IMG/VR virus record: IMGVR_UViG_3300044634_001013 | Coordinates: 1-64,000 of that record | Strand: one strand, 5' to 3' | DNA length: 64,000 nt | Source: a virus | In this document: positions 9,221-18,517 of the stretch, one piece after another | Layout: each line of letters begins with the position of its first letter | Numbering within the stretch: position 1 is the stretch's first letter | Notes under the pieces: model-generated | The model's input: only the letters and a program-made list of their open reading frames with translations | The model's database searches: none | What the model was told of the DNA's origin: nothing | Program-made: the position numbers and the translations under genes

Positions 9221-10831
9221 GTGGCAGATAAAAACTTTAAAGTAAAATCTGGTTTACAAGTTCCCTCTCTTACAACAGCGGGTCCTGTAACAACAGATTC
9301 AGCTGGTAACGTTACTTCTTCTGCTACCCTTCCAATTTCACAAGGAGGAACAGGCCAGACAACTGCTGGTAACGCATTAAATGCATTCCTTCCTCTTCAG
9401 ACTAGCCAAGACAATAAGTTTTTACAAACTAATGGCGTAACTACACAATGGACAACTCCTCAACAGCATACAGCAACAGACGGTGTGGTTGGGGCTAAAA
9501 TATATAGTGGAACAGTTACTCCGTCTTCGCCAGTAATTGGAGATCTCTGGATTGATCAAACAACTGGAAATGGAATTCAATTAGTCAGGTGGCGTAAAAC
9601 TGTTGCATCTGCAACAACAACCGTAACTGGACTAGATGATAATAACTTAACTTTATCTTATACCGCTGGAAATGAGCAGGTCTATATTAACGGTGTATTA
9701 ATTACAAGAGGCCAAGATTATACTGCTACAAATGGCACATCTGTTGTTTTAACACAGGCGGCGGAAATAGGAGATACATTAGAAATCTTTGGTAATCCCC
9801 TATTCTCAGTAACAGATGCATATACACAATCACAGTCTAATTCATTATATGTTTCTAAGTCAGGACTGGATGCAGCTGGAAAAAATTATTTAATTAATGG
9901 AGGAATGGACGTATGGCAAAGAGGCACCTCTTTTGCAGTTACAGGATTAGGATATGCAGCTTATACAGTTGATAGGTGGACATGTTATGCAGGTGCCGCT
10001 GGAACAATCACACAAGATACTTCTTTATATGCACCAGGAACAAGATACGGACTTAGATTTACATCTACAGTATCATCAAGTGCACAGAATTGGTATCAAA
10101 TGGTTGAAACTTCAAATGCAATTGCCCTAGCAGGCCAAACTGTTTGTTTATCTCTTTATGCTGCAGGAACCACGGGAACTACAGGACACTATATGAATCT
10201 TCAGTATTCTAATAATGTCGACGCTAGTTTATTTGATGCTGGTTGGACAAATTGCAGCGGCACAACGGTATCCTATCCAGCAATGACTGGAACAATGCAA
10301 AGACATATCGCTACATTTGTAGTTCCAAATACCGCAAAAAGTTTACGTGTACAGTGGACAACTGGTTTATTAACTAATGCACAATTTCAAACTATTGGTG
10401 GATTTCAATTAGAATTAGGATCAGTTGCAACACCGTTTTCTCGTGCAGGTGGAGATATTCAGGGAGAACTTGCAAAATGCCAAAGATACTTTTATACTTT
10501 GCCCTATAATTACAATGCTGAAAGAGCAAATCCCTATACTGATTTTTTAATTATGAATACTGCAGACCAAACTGGATGGGCTAGAGGCGTGGTTCAGTTT
10601 CCAGTTACAATGAGAACATCTCCTACGTTACAAGCGCCAACAGCGGCAAATTATTGGATATTAGGATCGGCTGGTGTATTATCTGTTACATCAATAGCAA
10701 TTGATAATATGACAAACGCATCAATGGCTGTTGTAAATGCTTATAGGACTGGTATGTCAACTGGAACAACTTATTTTTTAAGGTTTGCAGGAAACGTAAC
10801 AGATTATTTAAGATTTTCGGCGGAGTTATAA
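9221..10831 (+). CDS. Fibre protein with lectin-like 'INGGMDVWQRGT' domain (paralogue 1)
   Basis: A 536-residue protein starting at GTG with GGGAGGG upstream. The N-terminal anchor 'ADKNFKVKSGLQV' and 'ISQGGTGQTTAGNAL' recurs in the genes at 14769 and 19798. From residue about 222 there is a jelly-roll-like domain opened by 'KNYLINGGMDVWQRGT' and 'YTVDRW' and closed by 'FQLELGSVATPFSRAGGD', a type seen in many prophage fibres and resembling carbohydrate-binding modules. A 'CQRYFYTLPY' head follows and the chain ends in Ala-Glu-Leu, shared by eight genes here. Probably binds a surface sugar; ligand unknown. Confidence 0.8.
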   Translation: MADKNFKVKSGLQVPSLTTAGPVTTDSAGNVTSSATLPISQGGTGQTTAGNALNAFLPLQTSQDNKFLQTNGVTTQWTTPQQHTATDGVVGAKIYSGTVTPSSPVIGDLWIDQTTGNGIQLVRWRKTVASATTTVTGLDDNNLTLSYTAGNEQVYINGVLITRGQDYTATNGTSVVLTQAAEIGDTLEIFGNPLFSVTDAYTQSQSNSLYVSKSGLDAAGKNYLINGGMDVWQRGTSFAVTGLGYAAYTVDRWTCYAGAAGTITQDTSLYAPGTRYGLRFTSTVSSSAQNWYQMVETSNAIALAGQTVCLSLYAAGTTGTTGHYMNLQYSNNVDASLFDAGWTNCSGTTVSYPAMTGTMQRHIATFVVPNTAKSLRVQWTTGLLTNAQFQTIGGFQLELGSVATPFSRAGGDIQGELAKCQRYFYTLPYNYNAERANPYTDFLIMNTADQTGWARGVVQFPVTMRTSPTLQAPTAANYWILGSAGVLSVTSIAIDNMTNASMAVVNAYRTGMSTGTTYFLRFAGNVTDYLRFSAEL

Positions 10832-10840
10832 GGGAGAACC

Positions 10841-11872
10841 ATGACAAGAGCTAGAGATAATGCATTTAACCCGTTTAATAATCAAGTTGCTGGCAAGAAT
10901 GCAGTAATTAATGGTGGAATGGATATTTGGCAACGTGGAACGACTTTTGCAGGCAATGGAGCATTTGCAAGTTCATTTACAGCTGATAGGTGGCAAGTTT
11001 ATAGAGGTGGTGCTTCTGGAGCAAGTACTGCTACTAGAGGTGCTTCAGATCTTCCAGGTTTCAAATATTTTATTCGTGTTCAACGACCTGCTGGAGATAC
11101 AACAACAACCTACCTAGGCTTATGGCAATCATTGGAAAGCGCAAACTCGTATGTCTACGCTGGCAAGACAGTAACTCTTTCCTTTTATGCACGTGCTGGT
11201 TCTGGAATGACTAATTCTTTTGGGCTAGGTGTTGCTTTATACAGTGGAACTGGAATAGACGAGCCGTGGTACTCGCACACTGGCTCAACGACTGTTGGAT
11301 CTAGCAACTTTACTTTAACAACAACTGGTGGAATAGTAAATGGCTGGCAACGTTTTAGTGTTACTGGAAATGTTCCTTCTAACTCCAATGAACTTGGCAT
11401 TACTTTTGGGTATAATCCGACTGCTAGTACAGCATCTTCTACAGACTACTATGATATTACTGGTGTTCAATTAGAATTAGGCTCAACACCAACTGTATTT
11501 TCTCGTGCAGGTGGTACAATTGGAGGAGAGCTTGCGCTTTGCCAAAGATATTATTATAGAGTTATAGGAACAAACTACACTGCTATAGGATCTGGATTTT
11601 GTTTTAATGCTACAAATTTTAGAACAGTTATTAACTTTCCAACATTTATGAGGTCTGCTCCAGGAGTAGCATACTCAGGATCCCTAGTTGCAAATATTAA
11701 TGGTGGTAATGTTATACCAACAGGAATTAATGGAGTATTTAATTCTACAGGATACGGATGCTCATGCTTATTTGTAGACTGGGCAGTATCTGGACAGGCT
11801 GCTGGATATAATGGAGCTTTTTATACTCAAAACAGTTCATTAAACTATGTTGAATTTTCAGCGGAGTTATAG
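10841..11872 (+). CDS. Fibre protein with lectin-like domain (paralogue 2)
   Basis: A 343-residue protein with a short N-terminal anchor 'MTRARDNAFNPFNNQVAGKN', related to those at 16667 and 21918. The lectin-like domain opens at once ('VINGGMDIWQRGTTF', 'FTADRWQVY') and closes with 'GVQLELGSTPTVFSRAGG', followed by the 'ALCQRYYYR' head and a terminal 'FSAEL'. It lacks the long shaft of the gene before, so it likely docks on another fibre protein. The stop codon region and ribosome site repeat the array junction sequence. Confidence 0.76.
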   Translation: MTRARDNAFNPFNNQVAGKNAVINGGMDIWQRGTTFAGNGAFASSFTADRWQVYRGGASGASTATRGASDLPGFKYFIRVQRPAGDTTTTYLGLWQSLESANSYVYAGKTVTLSFYARAGSGMTNSFGLGVALYSGTGIDEPWYSHTGSTTVGSSNFTLTTTGGIVNGWQRFSVTGNVPSNSNELGITFGYNPTASTASSTDYYDITGVQLELGSTPTVFSRAGGTIGGELALCQRYYYRVIGTNYTAIGSGFCFNATNFRTVINFPTFMRSAPGVAYSGSLVANINGGNVIPTGINGVFNSTGYGCSCLFVDWAVSGQAAGYNGAFYTQNSSLNYVEFSAEL

Positions 11873-11882
11873 GAGGAAATAA

Positions 11883-13148
11883 ATGGCAGTAAAAAGATGG
11901 AATGGAACGGCATGGGAAGTCTATGCTGGTGCTGACCTAGCTCCCGTCAAAGTTACCGACGGCAGAGTAGGTAAAACTACATTCATTGGTGCTACTTCTC
12001 CTACAGGACAAGTTGATGGAGATATTTGGATTGATCAAGATACAACTACAAACGCAGTTGTTCCAACAGCATTAACAACAAAAGGCGATATATTTGCAGC
12101 TACTGGCAATGCTGCATATACAAGATTTGCGGCGGGTAATAATGGAGAATCATTATATGCAGATTCATCAACTAGTACAGGATTAAGATGGCAAGGTGAT
12201 TTTAATACTGGAAAGAATAAGATTCTAAATGGAGATTTTGGAATTTGGCAAAGAGGGACAAGTTTTTCAAATGTGGCAGGTTATACAGCAGATAGATGGT
12301 ATATAACTTATTCTACACCACCTACAACTCACAGTATTACAAGAGAAACATTTACTCCTGGATCAGCACCAGTTGCTGGATACGAAGGTCAATACTTTTT
12401 AAGAAGAACTACAACAACTCTAGGAAGCAATAACGATGCTTATTTTGGAACAGCTATAGAAGATGTAAGAACTTTAGCAGGACAAACAGTAACACTTTCT
12501 TTCTGGGCCAAAGCAAGTTCATCAGTATCACTTTCACCAGCATTTAATCAAATGTTTGGAACTGGAGGTTCTACCAACGTTGCTACCGTTTTGCCAGTAT
12601 TTAGCGTAACAACATCCTGGCAAAGATATTCTGGTACTGTTACAATACCTTCAGTTTCTGGCAAAACAATCGGAACGGGTAGTTATTTAAATCCATATCT
12701 TGGGTATACTCCAGTATCTGGATTGTCTTTAGATTTATGGGGATTTCAATTAGAAGCAGGAAGTGTTGCTACCCCATTCACAACAAATACTGCAAACCCT
12801 CAACAGGAACTTGCCGCATGTCAGAGATATTTTCAAATAATGAGTGGTCCAGGATCTGGAGTAATTGGTTCAAAAAATAATGGAACTGTTACATATTTTA
12901 TTGTGCCTCTTAAAGTAAACATGAGAGCCGCTCCAAGTATGACGAGTTCAGCAGTCGGCGAACTAGCTTTGTCAGCATTAAATGGGTCTACTACGTACCC
13001 AGCTACTAGTTTTTCAACTAATAGAAGCTCACCATGGTCGGCTTCTTTTGGATTAACACAGGCAACATCAGATGGTTCAGCTGGAAGCGCTGGAATCTTA
13101 CTAATTGATTCAGGTAGCGGCTGGGTAGCATTTTCGGCAGAGTTATAA
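11883..13148 (+). CDS. Fibre protein with lectin-like domain (paralogue 3)
   Basis: A 421-residue protein. The N-terminal anchor 'VKRWNGTAWEVYAGA' is shared with 13160 and, more loosely, 17695 and 22960. A stretch 'TTKGDIFAATGNAAYTRF' (also in 24152) leads to the lectin-like domain: 'KNKILNGDFGIWQRGTSF', 'YTADRWYI', 'LAGQTVTLSFWAKA', 'FQLEAGSVATPFTTNTAN'. The head starts with 'AACQRYFQ' and the chain ends 'FSAEL'. GGAGG is 5 bases before ATG. A sugar- or envelope-binding role is inferred from the domain type. Confidence 0.78.
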   Translation: MAVKRWNGTAWEVYAGADLAPVKVTDGRVGKTTFIGATSPTGQVDGDIWIDQDTTTNAVVPTALTTKGDIFAATGNAAYTRFAAGNNGESLYADSSTSTGLRWQGDFNTGKNKILNGDFGIWQRGTSFSNVAGYTADRWYITYSTPPTTHSITRETFTPGSAPVAGYEGQYFLRRTTTTLGSNNDAYFGTAIEDVRTLAGQTVTLSFWAKASSSVSLSPAFNQMFGTGGSTNVATVLPVFSVTTSWQRYSGTVTIPSVSGKTIGTGSYLNPYLGYTPVSGLSLDLWGFQLEAGSVATPFTTNTANPQQELAACQRYFQIMSGPGSGVIGSKNNGTVTYFIVPLKVNMRAAPSMTSSAVGELALSALNGSTTYPATSFSTNRSSPWSASFGLTQATSDGSAGSAGILLIDSGSGWVAFSAEL

Positions 13149-13159
13149 GGAGAATATAA

Positions 13160-14509
13160 ATGGCAATTAAAAGATGGAACGGAAGTACAAGTCAGTGGGA
13201 ATTAGTAGGTACCCCAGGGACCGCCACTCCTGCCGCAATTGGTGCTGCTACGCTAGCATCTACTGGCAACACTTTCCTTGGTGTACAAACGATTACTTCT
13301 GCATCTGAATGGCCTTTAATTTCTAGATTTACAAACCCAACATCAACACATAGAAATCACATATTATTACAAAGATCTAATAATAATGCTGCAGTCACAT
13401 CAGGGTTTGGCTTGGGCGGAATTGCCATGTCAGGACATGACGGAACAAATTATGGATTAGGATGGAACGGTGGAGCAGAAATAACAGCATACGCTTCACA
13501 AACATGGACTCCCTCTGCAAGAGGAACATCGTTAGCATTTTCAACTACTCCAGATAATAGTACGACTATATTAGAAAGAATGCGTATTCAGCAAGGTGGA
13601 GATGTAATATTAACAAACCAGCCGTTTGATGGATTAAGATACTTTGACATATATAACACAAGTTCTGGAAACTCAGCTGGAACAATTATTAGATTAATTA
13701 CAAATAACGCAGCCAACAGTGCAGTAACATCAGTAGATATGGTTAAATACAGAACAGGCGGATTTGTTATAAATAATAGTGATGGATTTACATCATTTAA
13801 TACTGCAGGCGGAGAAAGAATGCGTATTTTAAGCAGTGGTGCAGTTGTTGTTGGGCACACAGCTTTATTAAATAATGAGGCATTTGGAGTTAGAACAAAT
13901 GTTAATATTCAAAATATTTGGTCAGATTCTACTGATCCAAACTATTCCACCGTATCATTTGGAAATAGAATTACACGAGCAAATACATCAGCATACACAT
14001 TTTTACAAAATTGGAGCGGCGCAGGTTCTGATACTGAGCATTATTTACGTGGAGATGGACAAGCTTATGCAGACGGATCCTGGAATGGTGGAGGCGCTGA
14101 CTACGCTGAATATTTTGAGTGGGTAGACGGAAATCCAAATAATGAAGACAGAAGAGGTTATTCAGTTTCACTAATAAATGATAAAATTAAGATTGCTGAA
14201 GAAGGAGACGCTGTATTTGGAGTTGTGTCTGGAAACCCTTCAGTAGTTGGAGATGATGCTCCAATGAAGTGGGCGGGGAAGTACCTAAAGGATGACTTTG
14301 GCTCATATATCCGTGATGAAGATGGATATAGAGTATTAAATCCTGAATATGATGAAGAAGCAGAATATGTTAGTCGTGAAAGCAGACCAGAGTGGTCTAC
14401 AATTGGCCTAATGGGTAAACTTCGTTTACGTAAGGGACAAATTGTTTCACCAAGTTGGATTAAGATGAAAGACATTTCGGCAGAAGTCGAAGAATGGCTA
14501 GTTAAATAA
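13160..14509 (+). CDS. Fibre protein with C-terminal Peptidase_G2-type autoprocessing domain
   Basis: A 449-residue protein. It has the anchor 'IKRWNGSTSQWELVG' and two 'ERMRI..GG' fibre-shaft repeats (near residues 139 and 220). From about residue 311 a complete intramolecular-chaperone domain begins with 'GADYAEYFEWVDGNP', 'KIKIAEEGDAVFGVVSGNPSVVGD', 'W.GKYLKDDFG', 'RPEWSTIGLMGKL'. Such domains (Peptidase G2 family, as in GA-1/phi29-like appendages) guide trimer folding and cut themselves off. It is the only member of the array with this domain and it does not end in Ala-Glu-Leu. (Motif strings here are split; each is continuous in the protein.). Confidence 0.85.
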   Translation: MAIKRWNGSTSQWELVGTPGTATPAAIGAATLASTGNTFLGVQTITSASEWPLISRFTNPTSTHRNHILLQRSNNNAAVTSGFGLGGIAMSGHDGTNYGLGWNGGAEITAYASQTWTPSARGTSLAFSTTPDNSTTILERMRIQQGGDVILTNQPFDGLRYFDIYNTSSGNSAGTIIRLITNNAANSAVTSVDMVKYRTGGFVINNSDGFTSFNTAGGERMRILSSGAVVVGHTALLNNEAFGVRTNVNIQNIWSDSTDPNYSTVSFGNRITRANTSAYTFLQNWSGAGSDTEHYLRGDGQAYADGSWNGGGADYAEYFEWVDGNPNNEDRRGYSVSLINDKIKIAEEGDAVFGVVSGNPSVVGDDAPMKWAGKYLKDDFGSYIRDEDGYRVLNPEYDEEAEYVSRESRPEWSTIGLMGKLRLRKGQIVSPSWIKMKDISAEVEEWLVK

Positions 14510-14519
14510 GGAGAATAAA

Positions 14520-14735
14520 ATGACAGAAGAAACAACATTCGTAATGCCAGAGTTTGTAGATAACTCAGATTATAAGATTAATACTACAGATTTTGGATCA
14601 ACAATTGTAAGAACAGATGAAGATGGTAAAGTATGGTGGATTCCTACTGATCCCGCTAATTCTGATTATGCAAGATATCTTCGTTGGGTTGAAGCGGGTA
14701 ATACTGCAGAAGCCTATGTAGCACCAACAGAGTAA
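14520..14735 (+). CDS. Small acidic fibre-associated protein, possible fibre chaperone
   Basis: A 71-residue acidic protein. The core 'GKVWWIPTDPANSDYARYL' and 'RWVEAGNTAE' resembles the short C-terminal pattern (W.P.....Y..YL.W...GN) of XkdW-like and tail fibre assembly proteins. A shorter relative lies at 21764. Both are set directly after a fibre gene, as fibre chaperones usually are. Ribosome site GGAG 7 bases before ATG. Assignment rests on a short pattern and position. Confidence 0.55.
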   Translation: MTEETTFVMPEFVDNSDYKINTTDFGSTIVRTDEDGKVWWIPTDPANSDYARYLRWVEAGNTAEAYVAPTE

Positions 14736-14750
14736 TTAGCATACCTTAAA

Positions 14751-14759
14751 TGGTAAAAT
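14751..14759 (+). promoter_or_regulatory. Extended -10 promoter before 14769 fibre gene
   Basis: TGG TAAAAT, identical to the element at 27371. Nine bases separate it from the ATG, so a normal start point would give an mRNA with at most a few leader bases. The GGAG between them would then not be transcribed from this promoter but would serve read-through mRNA. No clear -35 is visible. Confidence 0.5.
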
Positions 14760-14768
14760 AGGAGTATC

Positions 14769-16667
14769 ATGGCAGATAAGAATTTTAAGGTAAAAAAGAA
14801 TATCCAGGTTACAGACTTGGCCGTTGCTGGCCCAGTTACTGTAGACTCATCTGGTGTTCTTGCCTCATCTTCTGCTCTGCCAGTAAATTTGGGCGGAACA
14901 GGGCAAACAAGTGCATCAGCTGCATTTGATGCCCTTCTTCCAACTCAAACAAATAATGCTAATAAGCTTCTAGGAACAGATGGTACATCTGCATCTTGGG
15001 TGTCTCCAGGAATTGCATATCAGACTTCCGCCCCAGATAATCCAGTTACTGGACAATTGTGGGTGGACTCTGATGAGACTGGTGATTCACTAGATCCATA
15101 TATTATCCGTAGAAAAACAATTACAGCAACTGCTGGACAAACCGTATTTACTACAGATGTAGTATTTACAGACGGATATGAGCAAATTTATTATAATGGT
15201 GTATTACTTGTAAGAACAACTGACTATACAACAAGCGGCGGAACCAACACAGTTACCTTGCTTCAAGGGGCATCAGCAGGAGATACAGTTGAAATTATTT
15301 CATCTACTCCGATTAATTTAGTAAATAATGCTACATTAAATGCAAATACATTTATTGGAGCTCAAACGATTGAAAACAATCTTTCCTTTAGAACTCCAAA
15401 TAATGGAATTATAACTGGAGGAACAAGTGTTCAAAATGGATTAAATGGAGATTTTTTGCTTATTCAAAGATCTTCTGCAGGTGTAGATGCTGGAATACAT
15501 TTTAGAGGTGGTAGTGGTGGAGCAATTGATTGGTCTATATATAATAAAGGAACTACCAACAATTTAGTTTTTAGAAAAGATGATCAGGGAGAACCTTTAG
15601 TGATAACAGATGGGGGTTTAGTTGGAATAGGATATTCCGCTCCAAACTCTCCACTAGAAGTAAGATCTACAAGTAGGGCCTTTGATTCTTTTGGAACAAT
15701 ATTGGCGGCATCAAATGACTTTGGAATAAATAATGGCGGATCAATATCTTTGGGCGGAGTATTTACATCTGATAATAATCAAACAAATACAACAGCTTAT
15801 GCTCAAGTATCTGGAAGAAAGCTAAACAGTACATCTGGAGATTATGCTGGATACATGGCATTTGCAACTAGAATTCATACAGGAGCTTTAACAGAAAGAA
15901 TGCGTATTACGCATGATGGCGGAGTATTAATTGGAAAAACCTCAAACTTATATGCAACATTAGATATAAATGGATCATTCCATGCATCTTCAAACTTTAA
16001 TGGAAATGTTCCAGGATATGGAGATGGCCTAACAATAGCTCAAAATGTTATTAACGGTGCCGCAGAAATTACTTACTCTCATGGAAATCCGTTCTTTGCC
16101 GCAAATGGTGGACATAGATTTATTCAAAAAACTGGCGCATCAACAGCAAGAACTCTTATGTATATGCGTGGAGATGGATTTGTTGGAATTGGAAAAGATA
16201 ATCCAAGCAATAAGCTAGATGTAGATGGAAATGTTACGGCTAATGGTTTTTATGGCCCTTTGCTTGGTGGAGTAAATGTAACAACAGCAGCAGCTAATAC
16301 AGTTTTTGCTGCTAATACAGATACAAAAATTGCAAATCTTGCACCACTTGGAGACGGCCTTTTCGCATTAACAGTAACCTGGGGTTATGGAGATAATAAT
16401 GCTGGCGGACAATTGTATTGGGCCACATCATTTGGCGGAATAGTAGGACTTATTTCAAATGGTGCTGGAGGATACTTTAATGGATCACCAGCAAATCAAC
16501 TTACAATGTCAGCAACACAACACCATAGAAATGCATCAACCCTACCAACATTCTGGCTAAAGAGCGATACAACAAATGGTTCTTACGGAAGTTTGTCTTT
16601 ATATATTAGATTTCCAGAAGTTACAAAAATTGCTGATGTCTCAGTTTTTGGAAAGAGGGTTGCATAA
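14769..16667 (+). CDS. Tail fibre protein with shaft repeats
   Basis: A 632-residue protein. N-terminal anchor 'ADKNFKVKKNIQV' with 'NLGGTGQTSASAAF', then 'GYEQIYYNGVLLVR' as in 19798. The middle has fibre-shaft patterns 'GNFLLIQRSSAGVDAGIHF'-like strands and 'ERMRITHDGGVLIGK', 'NPSNKLDVDGNVTANGFYG', which in other phages mark trimeric beta-helical shafts. The C-terminal head ('YWATSFGGIVGLI...FWLKSDTTNGSYGSLSLYIRF') differs from the Ala-Glu-Leu group. Likely a shaft fibre with its own tip. Confidence 0.78.
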   Translation: MADKNFKVKKNIQVTDLAVAGPVTVDSSGVLASSSALPVNLGGTGQTSASAAFDALLPTQTNNANKLLGTDGTSASWVSPGIAYQTSAPDNPVTGQLWVDSDETGDSLDPYIIRRKTITATAGQTVFTTDVVFTDGYEQIYYNGVLLVRTTDYTTSGGTNTVTLLQGASAGDTVEIISSTPINLVNNATLNANTFIGAQTIENNLSFRTPNNGIITGGTSVQNGLNGDFLLIQRSSAGVDAGIHFRGGSGGAIDWSIYNKGTTNNLVFRKDDQGEPLVITDGGLVGIGYSAPNSPLEVRSTSRAFDSFGTILAASNDFGINNGGSISLGGVFTSDNNQTNTTAYAQVSGRKLNSTSGDYAGYMAFATRIHTGALTERMRITHDGGVLIGKTSNLYATLDINGSFHASSNFNGNVPGYGDGLTIAQNVINGAAEITYSHGNPFFAANGGHRFIQKTGASTARTLMYMRGDGFVGIGKDNPSNKLDVDGNVTANGFYGPLLGGVNVTTAAANTVFAANTDTKIANLAPLGDGLFALTVTWGYGDNNAGGQLYWATSFGGIVGLISNGAGGYFNGSPANQLTMSATQHHRNASTLPTFWLKSDTTNGSYGSLSLYIRFPEVTKIADVSVFGKRVA

Positions 16668-17686
16668 TGAGTAGAGCTAGAGATTTAGGATCATTAATTA
16701 ATTCACCTGTTGCTGGAAAAAATGTAATAATTAACGGCAATTTTGATTTTTTTCAACGAGGATCTCTTTCAACAACAAATGCTGGATACGGCTTAGATAG
16801 ATGGTATCAATCATCAAGTGGATCAGGTACAAATGTCTCTGTAACTCAACAAACTACAGGAGTTCCAAATGGATCTCGTCATTGCATGAGAGTTACAATG
16901 ACAGGTGTTAATGGATATGGAAATCAGTATCAAGTAATTGAAACTTTAAATACAGTACCTTTACAAGGTAAAATGGTAACGCTTTCTGCAAAATTACGCA
17001 GAAGCTCAGGCTACGCTGGTAATATAACTATGACTTTAGAAAAATCTGCAACAGTTGATGCTACCATGGGTGGAACATGGACAACCTTGGCTGCTCAAGG
17101 AGTTTTAAACTCTTCTTTACCAACAGGTACTACATCCTCTGACTGGTACAGTTTGCAATTTTCTGTATTTGTTCCTAACGATGGAACTGCAAATTCTTTA
17201 AAAATTGGTTTTTCTCAATCTCAAACAGAATCAAACTGCTATTGGGAAGTTTCACAAGTTCAAGTAGAGGCAGGATCTTCTGCTACTACATTTTCTCGTG
17301 CAGGCGGAGATATTCAAGGAGAGCTTGCTAAATGTCAAAGATATTACTATAGAGATACTTTAGAAAAACACCTAACTCATGTTAGAGATACTAACTTATG
17401 GTTTATAACAAAAACATTTCCAGTAAGAATGAGATCTGTAGTATCTTTTTCTCATAACTTAACTACAAAAGTTACACCAGGAACATTCCCAGGAACTGCA
17501 GGACAAATAGGAATATATTCAAATGGTTGGGTTGCTCAAAACGCAACATCTTTAAGCTGTTCCTCAGATGGAGGAAGTAATGATCATGGATCATTTTATA
17601 TAGTAGGATTTAACGGAACGCTAGGTCAAGTTGGATCTATTCAAAGCAACGGTATATCTTATTTTGAGTGGAATGCGGAGTTATAG
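16667..17686 (+). CDS. Fibre protein with lectin-like domain (paralogue 4)
   Basis: A 339-residue protein whose ATG overlaps the previous stop. Anchor 'MSRARDLGSLINSPVAGKN', then 'VIINGNFDFFQRGSL' where the usual Trp is Phe, 'YGLDRWYQ', 'LQGKMVTLSAKLRRS', 'VQVEAGSSATTFSRAGGD', head 'AKCQRYYYRD', end 'EWNAEL'. Same architecture as 10841 and 21918. Sugar binding is inferred from the domain type. Confidence 0.77.
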   Translation: MSRARDLGSLINSPVAGKNVIINGNFDFFQRGSLSTTNAGYGLDRWYQSSSGSGTNVSVTQQTTGVPNGSRHCMRVTMTGVNGYGNQYQVIETLNTVPLQGKMVTLSAKLRRSSGYAGNITMTLEKSATVDATMGGTWTTLAAQGVLNSSLPTGTTSSDWYSLQFSVFVPNDGTANSLKIGFSQSQTESNCYWEVSQVQVEAGSSATTFSRAGGDIQGELAKCQRYYYRDTLEKHLTHVRDTNLWFITKTFPVRMRSVVSFSHNLTTKVTPGTFPGTAGQIGIYSNGWVAQNATSLSCSSDGGSNDHGSFYIVGFNGTLGQVGSIQSNGISYFEWNAEL

Positions 17687-17694
17687 GAGATAAT

Positions 17695-18513
17695 ATGGCA
17701 AAGAAACTTAAGATATATAATGGCTCTTCATGGGAAGATGTTACGTTTGCTATTACCCCACCGTCCACAAATGTAACTAATTCATTTAGTACTAATCAGG
17801 TAATTGATGTTTCTACTTCAGTAGCCGCCCTTAGAGTAACACAGCGGGGTGCAGGAGAAGCACTAAGAGTAGAAGATGAAACAAACCCAGACTCCACACC
17901 ATTTGTAATCACTTCTGCAGGAAATGTTGGAATTGGTGTTTCAAGTCCTAGTGGAGTATTAGATATTAACGGAAGACAAAATATTCGTGGCAATGCAGTA
18001 TTAAGTTTTCAAAATACTGGAAATACTGCAGGTTTCGATGTAGGATTGCTTGGCGGAACTTCAGACCCAATTGGATATATTTTTAATAGAGCTAACTCAG
18101 ACATTGCGTTTGGAACAAATAATGCTGAAACAATGAGATTAACCGCTTCAGGTAATTTAGGTATAAACGTAGCCAATGCAACTTATAGAATTCAAACATT
18201 TAGCGCATTGTCTGCTTCTGTAGGATCACAATCATTAATCTTTCAAACACAAGTTAATAATGGAAACAATGATTATTTTAGACTTTATCAAGAAAGAACA
18301 ATTGCAGTAACATCCTGGGGAGGCTCAGATTGGATTTTAAGAAGACAAGTTGATGGAACACCAATGGGTGGATTTAGATGGGCAGCTGCAGATTGGAACG
18401 TTAGGGCAATATATGGAGTTCCAACTGACCCATCAGTTAGAACATCTCACATATCAACCTCTGCTCCAACAGGTGGAATAGACGGAGATATTTGGTTAGT
18501 TTATACGGCGTGA
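17695..18513 (+). CDS. Fibre protein with shaft-type repeats
   Basis: A 272-residue protein. I start at 17695 because GGAGA lies just upstream and 'AKKLKIYNGSSWEDV' matches the anchors of sibling proteins; an upstream in-frame start at 17668 lies inside the previous gene. The body has 'VITSAGNVGIGVSSPSGVLDINGR' (a classic shaft pattern, shortened here to G.VGIG.SSP...LDI.G), 'NAETMRLTASGNLGINV', and a C-terminal 'GGIDGDIWLVY'. Probably a fibre that pairs with the Gly-rich protein after it. Confidence 0.7.
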   Translation: MAKKLKIYNGSSWEDVTFAITPPSTNVTNSFSTNQVIDVSTSVAALRVTQRGAGEALRVEDETNPDSTPFVITSAGNVGIGVSSPSGVLDINGRQNIRGNAVLSFQNTGNTAGFDVGLLGGTSDPIGYIFNRANSDIAFGTNNAETMRLTASGNLGINVANATYRIQTFSALSASVGSQSLIFQTQVNNGNNDYFRLYQERTIAVTSWGGSDWILRRQVDGTPMGGFRWAAADWNVRAIYGVPTDPSVRTSHISTSAPTGGIDGDIWLVYTA

Positions 18514-18517
18514 TATT

